A stretch of DNA of 64,000 bases from Endoryza foliicola (GCA_965226965.1 OZ245715.1:4278001-4342000); one strand, 5' to 3'; positions 9,716-19,594 are shown, counted from the stretch's first letter. Numbers and translations: made by a program. The notes: a model not told the origin generated them from the sequence alone.

Positions 9716-9955
9716 TTAAAAATTAATAATTAATTCAGGCCGTAGGCTTACTCTAGCCCCTCCAACCTGCCCCAATTATTAATTATTAATTATTAATTAA
9801 TTCAGGCCGCAGGCCTAACCCTCAGCCCCTTCAACCTGCCCCCCTTATTAATTATTAATTCTCAATTATTAATTAATTCAGGCCGCAGGCCTAATATCTA
9901 GCCCCTTCAACCTGTCCCCATTATTAATTATTAATTGTTAATTATTAATTACCCC
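9716..9955. repeat. Three tandem 67-76 bp repeats with AT-rich spacers
   Basis: Units begin with TTCAGGCCG at 9734, 9801 and 9877. Each holds the core AGGCCGCAGGCCT (first copy AGGCCGTAGGCTT), then AGCCCCTYCAACCTGYCCC, then a spacer of repeated ATTAATTATTAATT. The array fills the whole gap between mlaF and the convergent porT gene. No coding capacity is seen. It may act as a bidirectional transcription end or be the footprint of a small mobile repeat. Confidence 0.85.
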
Positions 9956-10702
9956 CTATCCTTCAAATATCAAACTAAACACCACCATTCTCGATTTCAA
10001 CTTATCGATGGTGTTGGAGAATTTAAGATTGGCATCTTTGCTATGTGTGTTGATCAAGCCATTGCTAAACTTGATCTCTGGCGAAAGAATAAACACAGGG
10101 AAATAAAAATTAAAACCGATACCGGCTTCAACACCCATATCATAACTCTTCAACTTCACTAAATTTTCCGCCTTCCTTGAAGATGAATTGGAAGCTAAAT
10201 CGTATTCAATTTTTCCCCCGGCAAACATGTATACACGGAAATTATTGATTCGATCGCTGCGGAATTTGATATGCACCGGCAATCCCAACATGATCGATTC
10301 TACCGGCTTGGTCATGAACGTATCTTCATCTAAACTCTTATTGGGATATTTTAAATGGTAAGCCAGGTTTTTATAGGAGAATAAGAGCTGCGGAAAAATG
10401 GCTCTTACTTCAAATCGATTTGATAAGCGATAGGTGTGTATACCTGCCAAACCAAATCCTCCTGTATTAAGAGGGTTGATGGACAATACACTGTCGTACT
10501 GCAAAAAGCGAGGCGATTGCTCGATATGGAACCGAGAACTGTTAAACATGAGCGCAATGCCGAGAAAGTACTTCTTGTCGTCGTGATTGGGTAAATTCAA
10601 TTCAATTTCCTGAGCACGAGTACGGACAGAATACAACAAGGCCACACCGAGTAACAATACCGGAACTAGTCGTTTCTTTTGTTTCCACAATAAATGGTAC
10701 AT
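9956..10702 (-). CDS. porT: PorT-family type IX secretion outer-membrane protein
   Basis: The product has 248 residues from the ATG at 10702 (a longer frame reaches 10747). I chose 10702 because it gives a standard signal peptide (basic KQKKR, then a hydrophobic run ending RAQE). The rest is a predicted eight-strand outer-membrane barrel, with strands such as YFLGIALMFNSSRF and VEAGIGFNFYFPVFIL. PorT is needed for the type IX secretion system that exports gliding and hydrolytic proteins in Bacteroidota. The order ubiE-porT is commonly conserved in the phylum and supports the call. The start overlaps the end of ubiE by 37 bp, which suggests translational coupling. Confidence 0.8.
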   Translation of the reverse strand: MYHLLWKQKKRLVPVLLLGVALLYSVRTRAQEIELNLPNHDDKKYFLGIALMFNSSRFHIEQSPRFLQYDSVLSINPLNTGGFGLAGIHTYRLSNRFEVRAIFPQLLFSYKNLAYHLKYPNKSLDEDTFMTKPVESIMLGLPVHIKFRSDRINNFRVYMFAGGKIEYDLASNSSSRKAENLVKLKSYDMGVEAGIGFNFYFPVFILSPEIKFSNGLINTHSKDANLKFSNTIDKLKSRMVVFSLIFEG

Positions 10703-11418
10703 ATGCCTAAACTCAGTCGTTTTAGAGAGGTTTGGGTAAAACCGCAATGTTGTAAAATGTGTAGAAATGTTTCGCCTTCTGGAAATGCTTTTACTGAGTT
10801 ATTTAAATATGAGTATGCTTCTTTATTTTTCGAAAGCCAGGCGCCTGCTTTAGGGGCGATCAGCTTCATGTAAACATTGTAAATTCCTGAAAACCACTTT
10901 TTATTGGGCTTCGAGAATTCCAAAATTACCACTTTTCCTCCGGGTTTCACAACCCTGTACATCTCTTTTAACCCTTTTTCAAGGTTTTCAAAATTCCGTA
11001 CCCCGAACGCCACTGTTACTGCGTCGAACGAATTGTCGGGGAAATTTATTGCTTCAGAATCGCCTTTCTGCAACTCTATGTGCTTATTTAACAATAACTT
11101 GGCAACTTTCTCCCGTCCCAATTCCAACATTCCTTCTGAAATATCTATGCCAATTATTTGATCAGGCTGTAAATACTTATAGGTCATGAGGGCAACATCA
11201 GCGGTTCCTGTAGCCACATCCAGTACCTTTTTGGGTGCTAGTTCCTGCAATTCCTTGATTGCTCTACGGCGCCAATAAATGTCAATACCCCCGCTCAGCA
11301 ATCGGTTCAAGGTATCGTAACGAAAGGCGATCTGGTCGAACATGCCGGCCACCTGTTCTTTCTTGCTCTGCTCAGACCCTTCAAAAGGGACAATGCTATC
11401 GTGTGAATATTTAGACAT
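10666..11418 (-). CDS. ubiE: Demethylmenaquinone methyltransferase UbiE/MenG
   Basis: The product has 250 residues. It is a SAM-dependent methyltransferase that converts demethylmenaquinone to menaquinone, the respiratory quinone of this phylum. The SAM-binding motif is LDVATGTADVAL (about 71-82), followed by IGIDISEGML, and the family motifs AVTVAFGVRNF and YRVVKPGGKVVILEFS. Length and motif spacing are normal. It is the first gene of a two-gene operon with porT and is divergent from engB. Confidence 0.95.
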   Translation of the reverse strand: MSKYSHDSIVPFEGSEQSKKEQVAGMFDQIAFRYDTLNRLLSGGIDIYWRRRAIKELQELAPKKVLDVATGTADVALMTYKYLQPDQIIGIDISEGMLELGREKVAKLLLNKHIELQKGDSEAINFPDNSFDAVTVAFGVRNFENLEKGLKEMYRVVKPGGKVVILEFSKPNKKWFSGIYNVYMKLIAPKAGAWLSKNKEAYSYLNNSVKAFPEGETFLHILQHCGFTQTSLKRLSLGICTIYCGNKRND

Positions 11419-11524
11419 GGGTTTGCAAAGAAACTACAAAATGAGGAATAAAAGGGCTATTTAACATACGGAAAACACCCCCATTAAAAACAGCGAAGCC
11501 CCCGATTTGTTTTAACTTGCGCCC

Positions 11525-12178
11525 ATGATCATCAAAAAAGCGACCTATCTGATCAGCAGTCCTGAGTTTAAAGACTGCCCCAAGGCCGATCGGCCCGAAT
11601 ATGCCTTCATTGGTCGAAGCAATGTGGGGAAATCTTCCCTCATCAACATGCTTTGCAACAATGAGAAATTGGCCAAAACCTCAGCCTCACCGGGCAAAAC
11701 CCAATTGATCAATCACTTTACCATTGAGTCTATCAAAGACAATGATCTTGGCAAAAACGTAAAAGCCGACCAATGGTACCTTGTTGACTTACCAGGGTAT
11801 GGATACGCCAAAGTGAGCCAAAACAGCCGTCGCCGATGGGAACAAATGATAGAAAATTATATTCGAAAAAGAGAGAACTTGATCAATCTCTTTGTTTTAA
11901 TCGATAGCCGTCACGAGCCGCAAAAGATTGACCTGGAATTCGTCAACCAATTGGGAGCTTGGGAAATCCCCTTTTGTTTGGTATTTACAAAGGCCGACAA
12001 GGAAACCCAAAAAGAAGTGAGCAAAAACGCAAAATCCTTTCTGCAAGCCATGAGCAAAACTTGGCAGTTTTTACCCCGACATTACGTAACCAGTGCAGTT
12101 AAAAAACTGGGGAGAGAGGGCATTTTAAGCTTCATTGAAGAGTGCAATAAATCGCTAAATCAAGAAGAGCCTACGTAA
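11525..12178 (+). CDS. engB: Ribosome biogenesis GTPase EngB/YsxC
   Basis: The product has 217 residues. It is a TRAFAC-class GTPase that helps assemble the large ribosomal subunit. G1 is GRSNVGKSS (about 30-38), G2 is the Thr in SPGKTQLINHF, G3 is DLPGYGYAKV and G4 is TKADK, with G5 VTSAV near residue 190. Length is normal for the family. It lies between ubiE (divergent) and sucD (115 bp downstream), and is probably its own transcription unit. Confidence 0.95.
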   Translation: MIIKKATYLISSPEFKDCPKADRPEYAFIGRSNVGKSSLINMLCNNEKLAKTSASPGKTQLINHFTIESIKDNDLGKNVKADQWYLVDLPGYGYAKVSQNSRRRWEQMIENYIRKRENLINLFVLIDSRHEPQKIDLEFVNQLGAWEIPFCLVFTKADKETQKEVSKNAKSFLQAMSKTWQFLPRHYVTSAVKKLGREGILSFIEECNKSLNQEEPT

Positions 12179-12266
12179 TTGCTCTTAAACCAAAAAAATG
12201 AATCGTTATCGCATTTTCTTTCTTAGTATTTCCAGTTATCTTAACGACTTCTAAGTTCATTTTCCT

Positions 12267-12274
12267 TAATTTTG
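12267..12274 (+). promoter_or_regulatory. Candidate -7 box of the sucD promoter
   Basis: TAATTTTG fits the TAnnTTTG box of the Bacteroidota primary sigma factor and lies 19 bp before the sucD start codon. No clear TTG is found at the expected upstream distance. Confidence 0.5.
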
Positions 12275-12293
12275 TGACACTTTAAAATCAATT

Positions 12294-13169
12294 ATGAGCA
12301 TACTAGTTAATAAAAACTCGAAAATTCTAGTACAAGGTTTTACCGGTACGGAAGGAACGTTCCATGCTACTCAAATGATTGAGTACGGTACTCAGGTGGT
12401 AGGTGGTGTAACTCCAGGAAAAGGTGGCAGCACCCATTTAGATCGTCCAGTGTTCAATACTGTGGCAGATGCGGTAAAAGCTACCGGTGCCAATGTATCT
12501 ATTATTTTCGTTCCACCGGCTTTTGCGGCAGACGCTATTATGGAAGCTGCTGAAGCAGGTATTGAATTGGTAGTGTGTATCACAGAAGGTATTCCTGTTC
12601 AAGACATGGTAAAAGCAAAGAGCTACTTGCAAGGCAGGAAAACACGTTTAATTGGACCTAACTGTCCGGGTATTATCACTGCTGAAGAGTGCAAAGTTGG
12701 TATCATGCCGGGCTTTGTATTCAAGAAAGGTAAAATTGGTGTGGTATCTAAATCAGGTACTTTAACATATGAAGCTTCAGACCAAATTGCGAAAGCAGGT
12801 ATGGGCATTTCTACCGCTATCGGTATTGGTGGTGACCCCATCATCGGTACTACTACTCGTGAAGCGTTGGAATTGTTCATGAACGACCCTGAAACTGCCG
12901 GTATCGTTATGATCGGTGAAATTGGTGGTGGTATGGAAGCAGAAGCCGCTCGTTGGTACAAAGAAAACGGAACCAAACCAGTGGTTGGTTTCATTGCCGG
13001 TCAAACGGCTCCTCCAGGTCGTCGTATGGGCCACGCAGGTGCCATTGTAGGTGGTGCAGAAGATACAGCCGAAGCGAAGATGAAGATCATGAGCGAGTGC
13101 GGTATCCATGTAGTAAGCAGCCCTGCCGATATCGGTGCAACCATGCAAAAAGTAATCGGTGGTAAATAA
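12294..13169 (+). CDS. sucD: Succinyl-CoA synthetase alpha subunit
   Basis: The product has 291 residues. It forms the TCA-cycle enzyme that interconverts succinyl-CoA and succinate with substrate-level phosphorylation. The CoA-binding Rossmann part shows GFTGTEGTFH near residue 16 and the segment IGPNCPGII near 125. The phosphohistidine loop GRRMGHAGAIVGG is near residue 247. The beta subunit gene sucC is not adjacent, so the two genes are split here, as in many Bacteroidota. A strong terminator follows 21 bp after the stop codon. Confidence 0.96.
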   Translation: MSILVNKNSKILVQGFTGTEGTFHATQMIEYGTQVVGGVTPGKGGSTHLDRPVFNTVADAVKATGANVSIIFVPPAFAADAIMEAAEAGIELVVCITEGIPVQDMVKAKSYLQGRKTRLIGPNCPGIITAEECKVGIMPGFVFKKGKIGVVSKSGTLTYEASDQIAKAGMGISTAIGIGGDPIIGTTTREALELFMNDPETAGIVMIGEIGGGMEAEAARWYKENGTKPVVGFIAGQTAPPGRRMGHAGAIVGGAEDTAEAKMKIMSECGIHVVSSPADIGATMQKVIGGK

Positions 13170-13190
13170 TCCACTAGATTCAAAATAAAA

Positions 13191-13228
13191 GAGAGAGGGC
13201 GAATCTTCGATTCGCCCTCTCTCTTTTT
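13191..13228 (+). terminator. Rho-independent terminator after sucD
   Basis: A 14-bp perfect stem (GAGAGAGGGCGAAT with ATTCGCCCTCTCTC) encloses a 5-nt loop and runs into TTTTT. Confidence 0.95.
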
Positions 13229-13502
13229 ATAAACTCTTTTTCTTCCTCATCCCCCTCAGCTTTCTCATCGCTCTATCCCGCGGTTCAATTGTCAGTTAGG
13301 CAATAGGCATTAGGCTTTAGGCCTTTGGTCTTGAGTTTTAGGTATTGAAACCACAGGTTCCTCAGATTACTATTGATCCCCGCAGATTAGCCTCCGAACT
13401 TCATTCTACCTAACTGCCGGCTGTTTCATTATTAATTATTACTTATTAATTATTAATTACCCCGGCTGTTTCATTATTAATTATTAATTCCTCAATTATT
13501 AA
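13229..13502. repeat. Composite intergenic repeat (TTAGGC block, CAGATTAGC block, ATTAATT block)
   Basis: In order this gap holds TTAGGC/TTTAGG units (13307-13350), a CAGATT / CGCAGATTAGCCTCCGA block (13362-13397) and two copies of GGCTGTTTCATTATTAATT (about 13419 and 13464), the last ending at the stop codon of the minus-strand gene at 13503. The same three blocks, in the same order and also ending at a minus-strand stop codon, occur at 62703-63042. No gene is seen here. Confidence 0.75.
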
Positions 13503-15203
13503 TTAATAATCATAGGTCCTCCGCCATGCATTCCACCTCAGTCCCAAACTCATCACCGTAGCATCGGGAACTGAAGCAGCACCTACCGGTTTCGACTGTT
13601 TGCGATACAAGAGCCCGCCTTCCAAATACAAATTCTCTTTCCACTCATAGCTCACCCACAATTGCGCATTTACAGCATTGGCTGCAATACCGGAACCAAT
13701 TTTGTATCCATAATCACCCGCAGGTCTATTCGTATTTACTTTGAAAATATCAGAACCATAATTGCTGTTCACACCTAAGGAATCAAGTCCTTGTTTCCAT
13801 ACAATCAACCTTGCCTCTGCCGTCCAACGAGGAAAAGGTTGGTAACGAACAATACCTATCATTTCTGCAAAATTGGCTCCCAATGGATGCGCTAGCGGTT
13901 GATTGAAATGCGTATAGTTCGAAACAGAATCGTAATGCGAATAAGTGAAAGGACGTACCAAATTGATTTCTCCCTGCACATCCAAATTCTTTACATTGAA
14001 CAGGTCGATGTACTTCGCACCTAACTGCAATCCAAACTTATTGGCCCACCAACCATTCTGTGCTCTTACTTCTTTCAAAAAGAATTCGTCTAATAAAAAC
14101 TGCCCATAAAATTGAGCCCTCTTAGCAACATTTGCTTTGAAATCGAAGCCCACTAGAGCATTGTCGGCACTTCCATTCTGCTGCTCCGATACACGCAAAA
14201 ACATGATCGGATTCAAATAAGTAAAGTCAAAATGATTTTTTCTACCAAACACCACCGCTTCAAATAATCCTAAATTGAGCCAAGGAGTAGCATTGAAACT
14301 CAAATGATGCATGGCCACATATTTCTTGTCGAGTAATTTATCCCCCGCGCTTATTTGAACTGTTTGTGGGGTCAATTCCATAAACAGATTCATATAATTG
14401 AATTTCCAAATCCGGGTATTTACTTTTAAGAACAAGGCACTGTTCGCATATTCGCTGAGAAACAAACTACGATAGCCGTTACCTATGAACTGTTTATCGT
14501 ATCCAAAAGAAAAATTCAAGTACTTGGTTGCATTGAAGTGAATAGACCCGCGCGCATCAAAATAATCTTTAGCCGTTACTTTGAACACTTTGTAGAATCC
14601 GGCTCCGGGCACCGCATCGGCAGAATCAATTCGATCTTGCACAAATCGAGGACCACGTTCTTGATTATCGGTAATATAGGCGTTGAATCCGATCTTGTTG
14701 CCAATCATTCCTCTCGCAGTCAGTCCTTTACTATTTAAGAACACACGCTCTTTATAGCCCGATTCTGCACCTTGTTGCTGTTGAATTACCGGATTGATCA
14801 CTAGGAAAAAATCCTTTTCCTTCACCTCCACCAAATTCGCAGCCGTTTGATAAAAATGCTTTAAAAATGGCTTTTTGCTCTTCAACAAAACAGGATCGCC
14901 ATTGTACCACTCTGAATTCTGACGGTACAGTGAATTCAAATTAAACTGATCCACTGAGGAAAGAAAGCCCGGCTTGGTCTTTTGTAATGAATCGGCCTGC
15001 AAACCGGCTGCCACCGCCTTGTTTCTCAAGAGGGGTTTTATTGTGAACAAATTGAGATCGGGGTTGGTTTGTAGTTTGATTTCGAGTCGATCCATTAATG
15101 CCTGGTGCTTGTTCCCCTGAGGAAGATAGGTAGATTGTGAAAAAACCAAGGCAGGAATCAACAGTAAAACAAAGGACAACAGATTTTTTACAATAAATTG
15201 CAT
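13503..15203 (-). CDS. RemB/Wzi-like outer-membrane protein
   Basis: The product has 566 residues with a signal peptide (ending PALVFSQS). After about 120 residues it becomes a long run of amphipathic strands, consistent with a large outer-membrane barrel. Segments such as YFDARGSIHFNATKYLN and FGYDKQFIGNGYRSLFLSE resemble the capsule-assembly (Wzi-like) family, which includes the gliding-associated RemB of flavobacteria. I infer a role in surface polysaccharide attachment or motility; the family link is from memory of these motifs. Its stop codon lies in an AT-rich repeat. It is divergent from pyrC, with 35 bp between the starts. Confidence 0.65.
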   Translation of the reverse strand: MQFIVKNLLSFVLLLIPALVFSQSTYLPQGNKHQALMDRLEIKLQTNPDLNLFTIKPLLRNKAVAAGLQADSLQKTKPGFLSSVDQFNLNSLYRQNSEWYNGDPVLLKSKKPFLKHFYQTAANLVEVKEKDFFLVINPVIQQQQGAESGYKERVFLNSKGLTARGMIGNKIGFNAYITDNQERGPRFVQDRIDSADAVPGAGFYKVFKVTAKDYFDARGSIHFNATKYLNFSFGYDKQFIGNGYRSLFLSEYANSALFLKVNTRIWKFNYMNLFMELTPQTVQISAGDKLLDKKYVAMHHLSFNATPWLNLGLFEAVVFGRKNHFDFTYLNPIMFLRVSEQQNGSADNALVGFDFKANVAKRAQFYGQFLLDEFFLKEVRAQNGWWANKFGLQLGAKYIDLFNVKNLDVQGEINLVRPFTYSHYDSVSNYTHFNQPLAHPLGANFAEMIGIVRYQPFPRWTAEARLIVWKQGLDSLGVNSNYGSDIFKVNTNRPAGDYGYKIGSGIAANAVNAQLWVSYEWKENLYLEGGLLYRKQSKPVGAASVPDATVMSLGLRWNAWRRTYDY

Positions 15204-15238
15204 GCGCAGTTAATTAAAGAATATTAGAGACTAAAGTT

Positions 15239-16582
15239 ATGCAAACTTACCTGATTAAAAATGCAACCGTGGTTAATGAAGGACACAGCAAAGTGCTGGA
15301 TGTTCTCATCAAAAACGGCAGAATTGAAAAGATTGCTCCAAAAATCGAACCAGATGGTGCAGTCATCGAAATAAACGGTGAAGGAAAGCATTTATTACCG
15401 GGTGCTATAGACGATCAGGTGCATTTTCGAGAGCCCGGTCTTACGCATAAAGCCAATATTTATACCGAATCGAAAGCAGCCGTGGCCGGTGGTGTTACCA
15501 GCTTTATGGAAATGCCTAATACCGTTCCTCCCGCCTTTACGCAAGACCTCTTGGAAGACAAATACAAAATTGCCTCTCAAACAGCCCTTGCCAACTATTC
15601 GTTCTTCATGGGCACTTCCAATACCAATGCAGATGAAGCCTTGCGCACCAATGAAAAGAAAAACGACATCTGTGGCATCAAGGTATTTATGGGAAGTTCT
15701 ACCGGCAATTTGCTGGTAGACAACTACATTACACTTAATAAGCTTTTCAGCGAAAGCGAAGTGCTGATTGCAACGCATTGTGAAGATGAACGCATCATCA
15801 AAGCCAACTGGGAAAGAATAAAAGCCGAAAAAGGAACGTTGGAGCCGGGAGATCACCCCATCATCAGAAATGCCGACGCTTGTTTTGAATCTTCTTTCAG
15901 TGCTATTCAGCTGGCAAAACAACACAATACAAGATTGCACATTCTTCATATCAGTACAGAAAAAGAATTGCAATTGTTCTCCAACATGTTGCCCCTTGAA
16001 GAAAAGCGCATTACCTCAGAAGTATGTGTGCACCACTTGCACTTTACAGCAGACGACTATGAACGAAAAGGCAATCTCATCAAATGCAATCCGGCTATCA
16101 AAGCTCCTAACAACAAAGCAGCACTTTGGGAAGCTTTGTTAGACGATCGTTTGGACGTCATTGCTACCGATCATGCCCCACATACTTGGGAAGAAAAAAT
16201 GGAACCTTATGAAAAAGCGCATGCCGGACTTCCTTTGGTTCAACACTCTTTACTGATGATGCTTAAGTACGCCAAAGAAGGCCGTATTAGCCTTGAGAAA
16301 GTAGTACATAAAATGAGTCATGCAGTTGCAACCTGCTTTCAAATTGCAGATAGAGGATACATTCGAGAAGGATACTTTGCCGATTTGGTATTGGCTGACT
16401 TAAACAAACAAACTGTAGTTTCGAAAGAAAATATACTTTACAAATGCGGTTGGAGCCCCTTGGAAGGAACTGAATTTCCGGCACTCATTACCCATACATT
16501 CGTAAATGGGAATTTAGTGTATGGAAATGGTATCTGGAATGAATCTAATAAAGGAGCACGACTGAAATTCAACCGCTCTTAA
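15239..16582 (+). CDS. pyrC: Dihydroorotase
   Basis: The product has 447 residues, an amidohydrolase of the allantoinase-like dihydroorotase class. It closes carbamoyl-aspartate to dihydroorotate in pyrimidine synthesis. The metal ligands are visible: DDQVHFREPG (the HxH position reads HFR after DQV, as in the type I branch with DxHxH-like spacing), the lysine in CGIKVFMGSS, histidines in ATHCEDE and LHILHIST, and the aspartate in ATDHAPHTWEEK. The mutS-like gene follows 20 bp later and may be co-transcribed. pyrD lies far away, at 60197. Confidence 0.9.
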   Translation: MQTYLIKNATVVNEGHSKVLDVLIKNGRIEKIAPKIEPDGAVIEINGEGKHLLPGAIDDQVHFREPGLTHKANIYTESKAAVAGGVTSFMEMPNTVPPAFTQDLLEDKYKIASQTALANYSFFMGTSNTNADEALRTNEKKNDICGIKVFMGSSTGNLLVDNYITLNKLFSESEVLIATHCEDERIIKANWERIKAEKGTLEPGDHPIIRNADACFESSFSAIQLAKQHNTRLHILHISTEKELQLFSNMLPLEEKRITSEVCVHHLHFTADDYERKGNLIKCNPAIKAPNNKAALWEALLDDRLDVIATDHAPHTWEEKMEPYEKAHAGLPLVQHSLLMMLKYAKEGRISLEKVVHKMSHAVATCFQIADRGYIREGYFADLVLADLNKQTVVSKENILYKCGWSPLEGTEFPALITHTFVNGNLVYGNGIWNESNKGARLKFNRS

Positions 16583-16602
16583 TTCATCAAGAAACTGCTG
16601 CT

Positions 16603-17919
16603 ATGGTTATTGACCAAACTACGTATAACGACCTCGCGATCTTTCAAAGCGATGAAAGCTTTTCGGTATTTCATCGCATCAATTTCACTCAAACAGTGGA
16701 AGGAAGAGAGTGGTTGTTTCGTTATTTGAATAACCCGTTCAAAGAACTAAAACAGATCAAAGAAACACAGGAGATCATTTCTCTGATGGCATCCAATGAA
16801 GAGCATTGGCCGGTTCAGATCAGCAATGGCACTTTAATGGTAATCGACAAATTCTTTGATAGCAATATCGATGGAATGCCCGATTCAGCCAACATGTTGA
16901 ACGCCTTCACTTACCGCGTGTTCCATGCACCCGATTTTGCATTGGTTCGCTATTCATTGACACATTTCGCCGACTTCTTCCAAGGAATGAACAAATGGAT
17001 TGAATCAATTAAGAACAAACCCATGCCCTCTTTAATGAGTAGCTTGATGGCTAGGGTGAAAGATTTACTCAACAAACCGGTGATTCAAAAGCTCATCAAC
17101 CGCGATTCAAAACAACCCTTCACTTGGAGCGAAACCATTTATTTCGGAAATTCTATAAAAGAACAGTTTAGATCTCCAACCAATGAGCTAGTGGGGATCT
17201 TCGGTAGACTCGACGCTTGGCATTCCATGGCCATTGCTCAAAAAGAACTGAAGCTAACTTTGCCTGAATTTATAGAAACCGATCAACCATTACTCGAAGC
17301 GAAGGATCTTTTTCACGTTTTATTGCCCACGCCGGTTCCTTATGATGTAGCGCTTCACAAAGAATCGAACTTTATATTTTTAACCGGGGCAAATATGGCC
17401 GGTAAGAGCACCTTCATTAAAGCGGTGGGCGATGCCGTATTCTTGGCGCATGTTGGCATGGGTGTTCCCGCCAGCCACATGAAATTGAGTTTATTCGACG
17501 GACTACTGAGCAATATCAATGTGGTCGACAACATCATAAAAGGGGAAAGCTATTTCTTCAATGAGGTACAACGCATTAAAAACACCATTCTCAAAATCAA
17601 TGATGGAAGAAAATGGCTGGTATTGATCGATGAATTATTCAAAGGCACCAATGTTCAAGATGCGATGAAATGTTCGTTGACAGTGATCAAAGGACTGATC
17701 AAAATAAAAAATTCGCTATTTATTCTTAGTACCCATTTATATGAAATTGGTGAAGAATTGAAGCAACATCCCAATATCAGTTTCCGCTATTTTGAAACGG
17801 CTGTTGAAGAAGAACAATTGAGCTTTAGCTACCAATTAAAAGAGGGAATCAGCAACGACCGTTTGGGCTACCTGATCTTAAAAAGAGAAAAGGTTGTTTC
17901 TCTATTGGAGCAATTATAA
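16603..17919 (+). CDS. Short MutS-family ATPase (MutS-related, lacks mismatch-recognition domain)
   Basis: The product has 438 residues, about half the length of MutS. It keeps a helical core/lever region (about 1-230) and the ABC-type ATPase domain with Walker A TGANMAGKSTFIK near residue 262, a signature-like NINVVDNIIKGESYFFNEV, Walker B WLVLIDELFKGTN, and the H-loop STHLYEI. The N-terminal mismatch-binding domain is absent and no Smr nuclease domain is attached. Such short MutS homologues are common in Bacteroidota. Their role is not established, so a function in mismatch repair should not be assumed. Confidence 0.85.
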   Translation: MVIDQTTYNDLAIFQSDESFSVFHRINFTQTVEGREWLFRYLNNPFKELKQIKETQEIISLMASNEEHWPVQISNGTLMVIDKFFDSNIDGMPDSANMLNAFTYRVFHAPDFALVRYSLTHFADFFQGMNKWIESIKNKPMPSLMSSLMARVKDLLNKPVIQKLINRDSKQPFTWSETIYFGNSIKEQFRSPTNELVGIFGRLDAWHSMAIAQKELKLTLPEFIETDQPLLEAKDLFHVLLPTPVPYDVALHKESNFIFLTGANMAGKSTFIKAVGDAVFLAHVGMGVPASHMKLSLFDGLLSNINVVDNIIKGESYFFNEVQRIKNTILKINDGRKWLVLIDELFKGTNVQDAMKCSLTVIKGLIKIKNSLFILSTHLYEIGEELKQHPNISFRYFETAVEEEQLSFSYQLKEGISNDRLGYLILKREKVVSLLEQL

Positions 17920-18001
17920 CTGGGCCTCAAGCAGCAGTAAAAGACTCGTCCACAGCAGTAAAAGGCACCATTGACAATATCTCCGCAATTACGTATATTT
18001 A

Positions 18002-19594
18002 ATGATGATCCAACGTCTTCTGATAGTTCTGCTTTTCGTTTCGTCGTATGCCAACGCACAAAACAATTATCAACTCATTGATGTATCGCATTACGAGTTC
18101 AATGTGAACTTGAATGATACCACAGGCATGGTAGTTGGTAAAGCAACGATTGACTTCACTCCGAAAAGAAATACATCATCGATTGTCTTGAACTTGGTGA
18201 AAAAAAGAGAAGACAAAAAAGGCATGGACGTAAGTGGTGTATCCTTAGACAAGCAGACCTTAAGTTTTACACACTTTAGAGATGAACTTAAGATTAACTT
18301 TCCGCAAGCATTAAACAATACTCAATCTTACACCATCACTGTTTATTACAAAGGAATTCCTGCCGACGGTTTGATTTTTGGAAAGAATAAGAACAACAAA
18401 ATTGGATTCTTTGCCGATCATTGGCCCAACAGAGCACGCCATTGGTTGCCCTGTAACGATCATCCCTCCGATAAAGCAGCGGTAGACTTTATTGTAACTG
18501 CTCCCAATCATTATCAAGTGGTAGCAAATGGCATTGAAACAGAAGTATCGAACTTACCAAACAATCTCCGTTTAACTCATTATAAAGAATCGACACCGCT
18601 GCCAACCAAAGTAATGGTAATTGGAGTGGCCGATTTTGCTCGAGAATTGGTAAAAACCGTTAACGGAATTCCGGTTTACAGTTGGGTATATGCTGAAGAT
18701 CGCGAAAAAGGCTTCAATGATTATGGCGTGGCCGCAGATATATTGCCATTCTACATCAATAAAGTTGGCCCATATGCATATCAAAAATTGGCAAACGTAC
18801 AATCCAAAACAAGATTTGGAGGACTGGAAAATGCCAATACCATTTTTTACTATGAGAATTCTGTAAATGGATTGAATCAAAACGAAGCCTTAATGGCTCA
18901 TGAAATTGCCCATCAGTGGTTTGGTAACAGCATTACCGAAACCGATTGGCGTCACATTTGGTTAAGTGAAGGATTCGCTACTTATTTCACACAGCTTTAT
19001 ATGTCGTATGCTCATGGTGCTGACACAGCCTTAAAAATCAGCTTGCAGAACAGAGAAAAAGCGCTGGAGTATGCACACAAAGCGAGTAAGGCAATTGTGG
19101 ACACTACTTATGCTGATCCAATGGATTTGCTGAATCCAAATAGTTATGAAAAAGCAGGTTGGGTGCTAAAGATGCTGCATCAACAAATTGGCGATAGTTT
19201 GTTTTGGGCGACCATTCAAAAATTCTATTCAGCCTATGCCGGAAAGAATGCTGCTACGGAAGATTTCATTCGAATGACAGAAGAAGTAAGTGGTAAGAAT
19301 TTACAAACCTTTTTCAAGCAATGGCTCTATCAACCGCAGCATCCAATTCTCAGAGTAAACTCAAATTACAATAGCAGCACGCAGCAAATTGAAATTGATA
19401 TTATTCAGGAGCAATCTTATTTATTTGATACCCCTTTACAAATAGAACTCACTACAAATGAAGGTAAAATCACGAAAGCCGTTCAGTTAAAAGAAAAGGT
19501 AACGCATGTTGCCATTGCTCTTCCATCTCCTACTTTCAAAATAAAACTGGATCCTCAGGCCCGATTGTTTTATGAATTAGTTAATCCAAATTGA
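18002..19594 (+). CDS. M1-family zinc aminopeptidase, compact form
   Basis: The product has 530 residues with a signal peptide (ending YANAQ). The zinc site HEIAHQWFGN (HExxH near residue 301) with the third ligand Glu in LSEGFATYF, and the substrate motif GGLENANTI (variant of GxMEN), identify an M1 gluzincin. It lacks the large C-terminal helical domain of PepN-type enzymes and instead ends in a short beta domain. It probably trims peptides in the periplasm or outside the cell. It stands alone, and an AT-rich noncoding region follows. Confidence 0.9.
   Translation: MMIQRLLIVLLFVSSYANAQNNYQLIDVSHYEFNVNLNDTTGMVVGKATIDFTPKRNTSSIVLNLVKKREDKKGMDVSGVSLDKQTLSFTHFRDELKINFPQALNNTQSYTITVYYKGIPADGLIFGKNKNNKIGFFADHWPNRARHWLPCNDHPSDKAAVDFIVTAPNHYQVVANGIETEVSNLPNNLRLTHYKESTPLPTKVMVIGVADFARELVKTVNGIPVYSWVYAEDREKGFNDYGVAADILPFYINKVGPYAYQKLANVQSKTRFGGLENANTIFYYENSVNGLNQNEALMAHEIAHQWFGNSITETDWRHIWLSEGFATYFTQLYMSYAHGADTALKISLQNREKALEYAHKASKAIVDTTYADPMDLLNPNSYEKAGWVLKMLHQQIGDSLFWATIQKFYSAYAGKNAATEDFIRMTEEVSGKNLQTFFKQWLYQPQHPILRVNSNYNSSTQQIEIDIIQEQSYLFDTPLQIELTTNEGKITKAVQLKEKVTHVAIALPSPTFKIKLDPQARLFYELVNPN

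Noticed and set aside
16603..17919. Frame taken as true MutS
   Set aside because: It has no mismatch-binding domain and is only 438 residues; the neighbourhood has no mutL.
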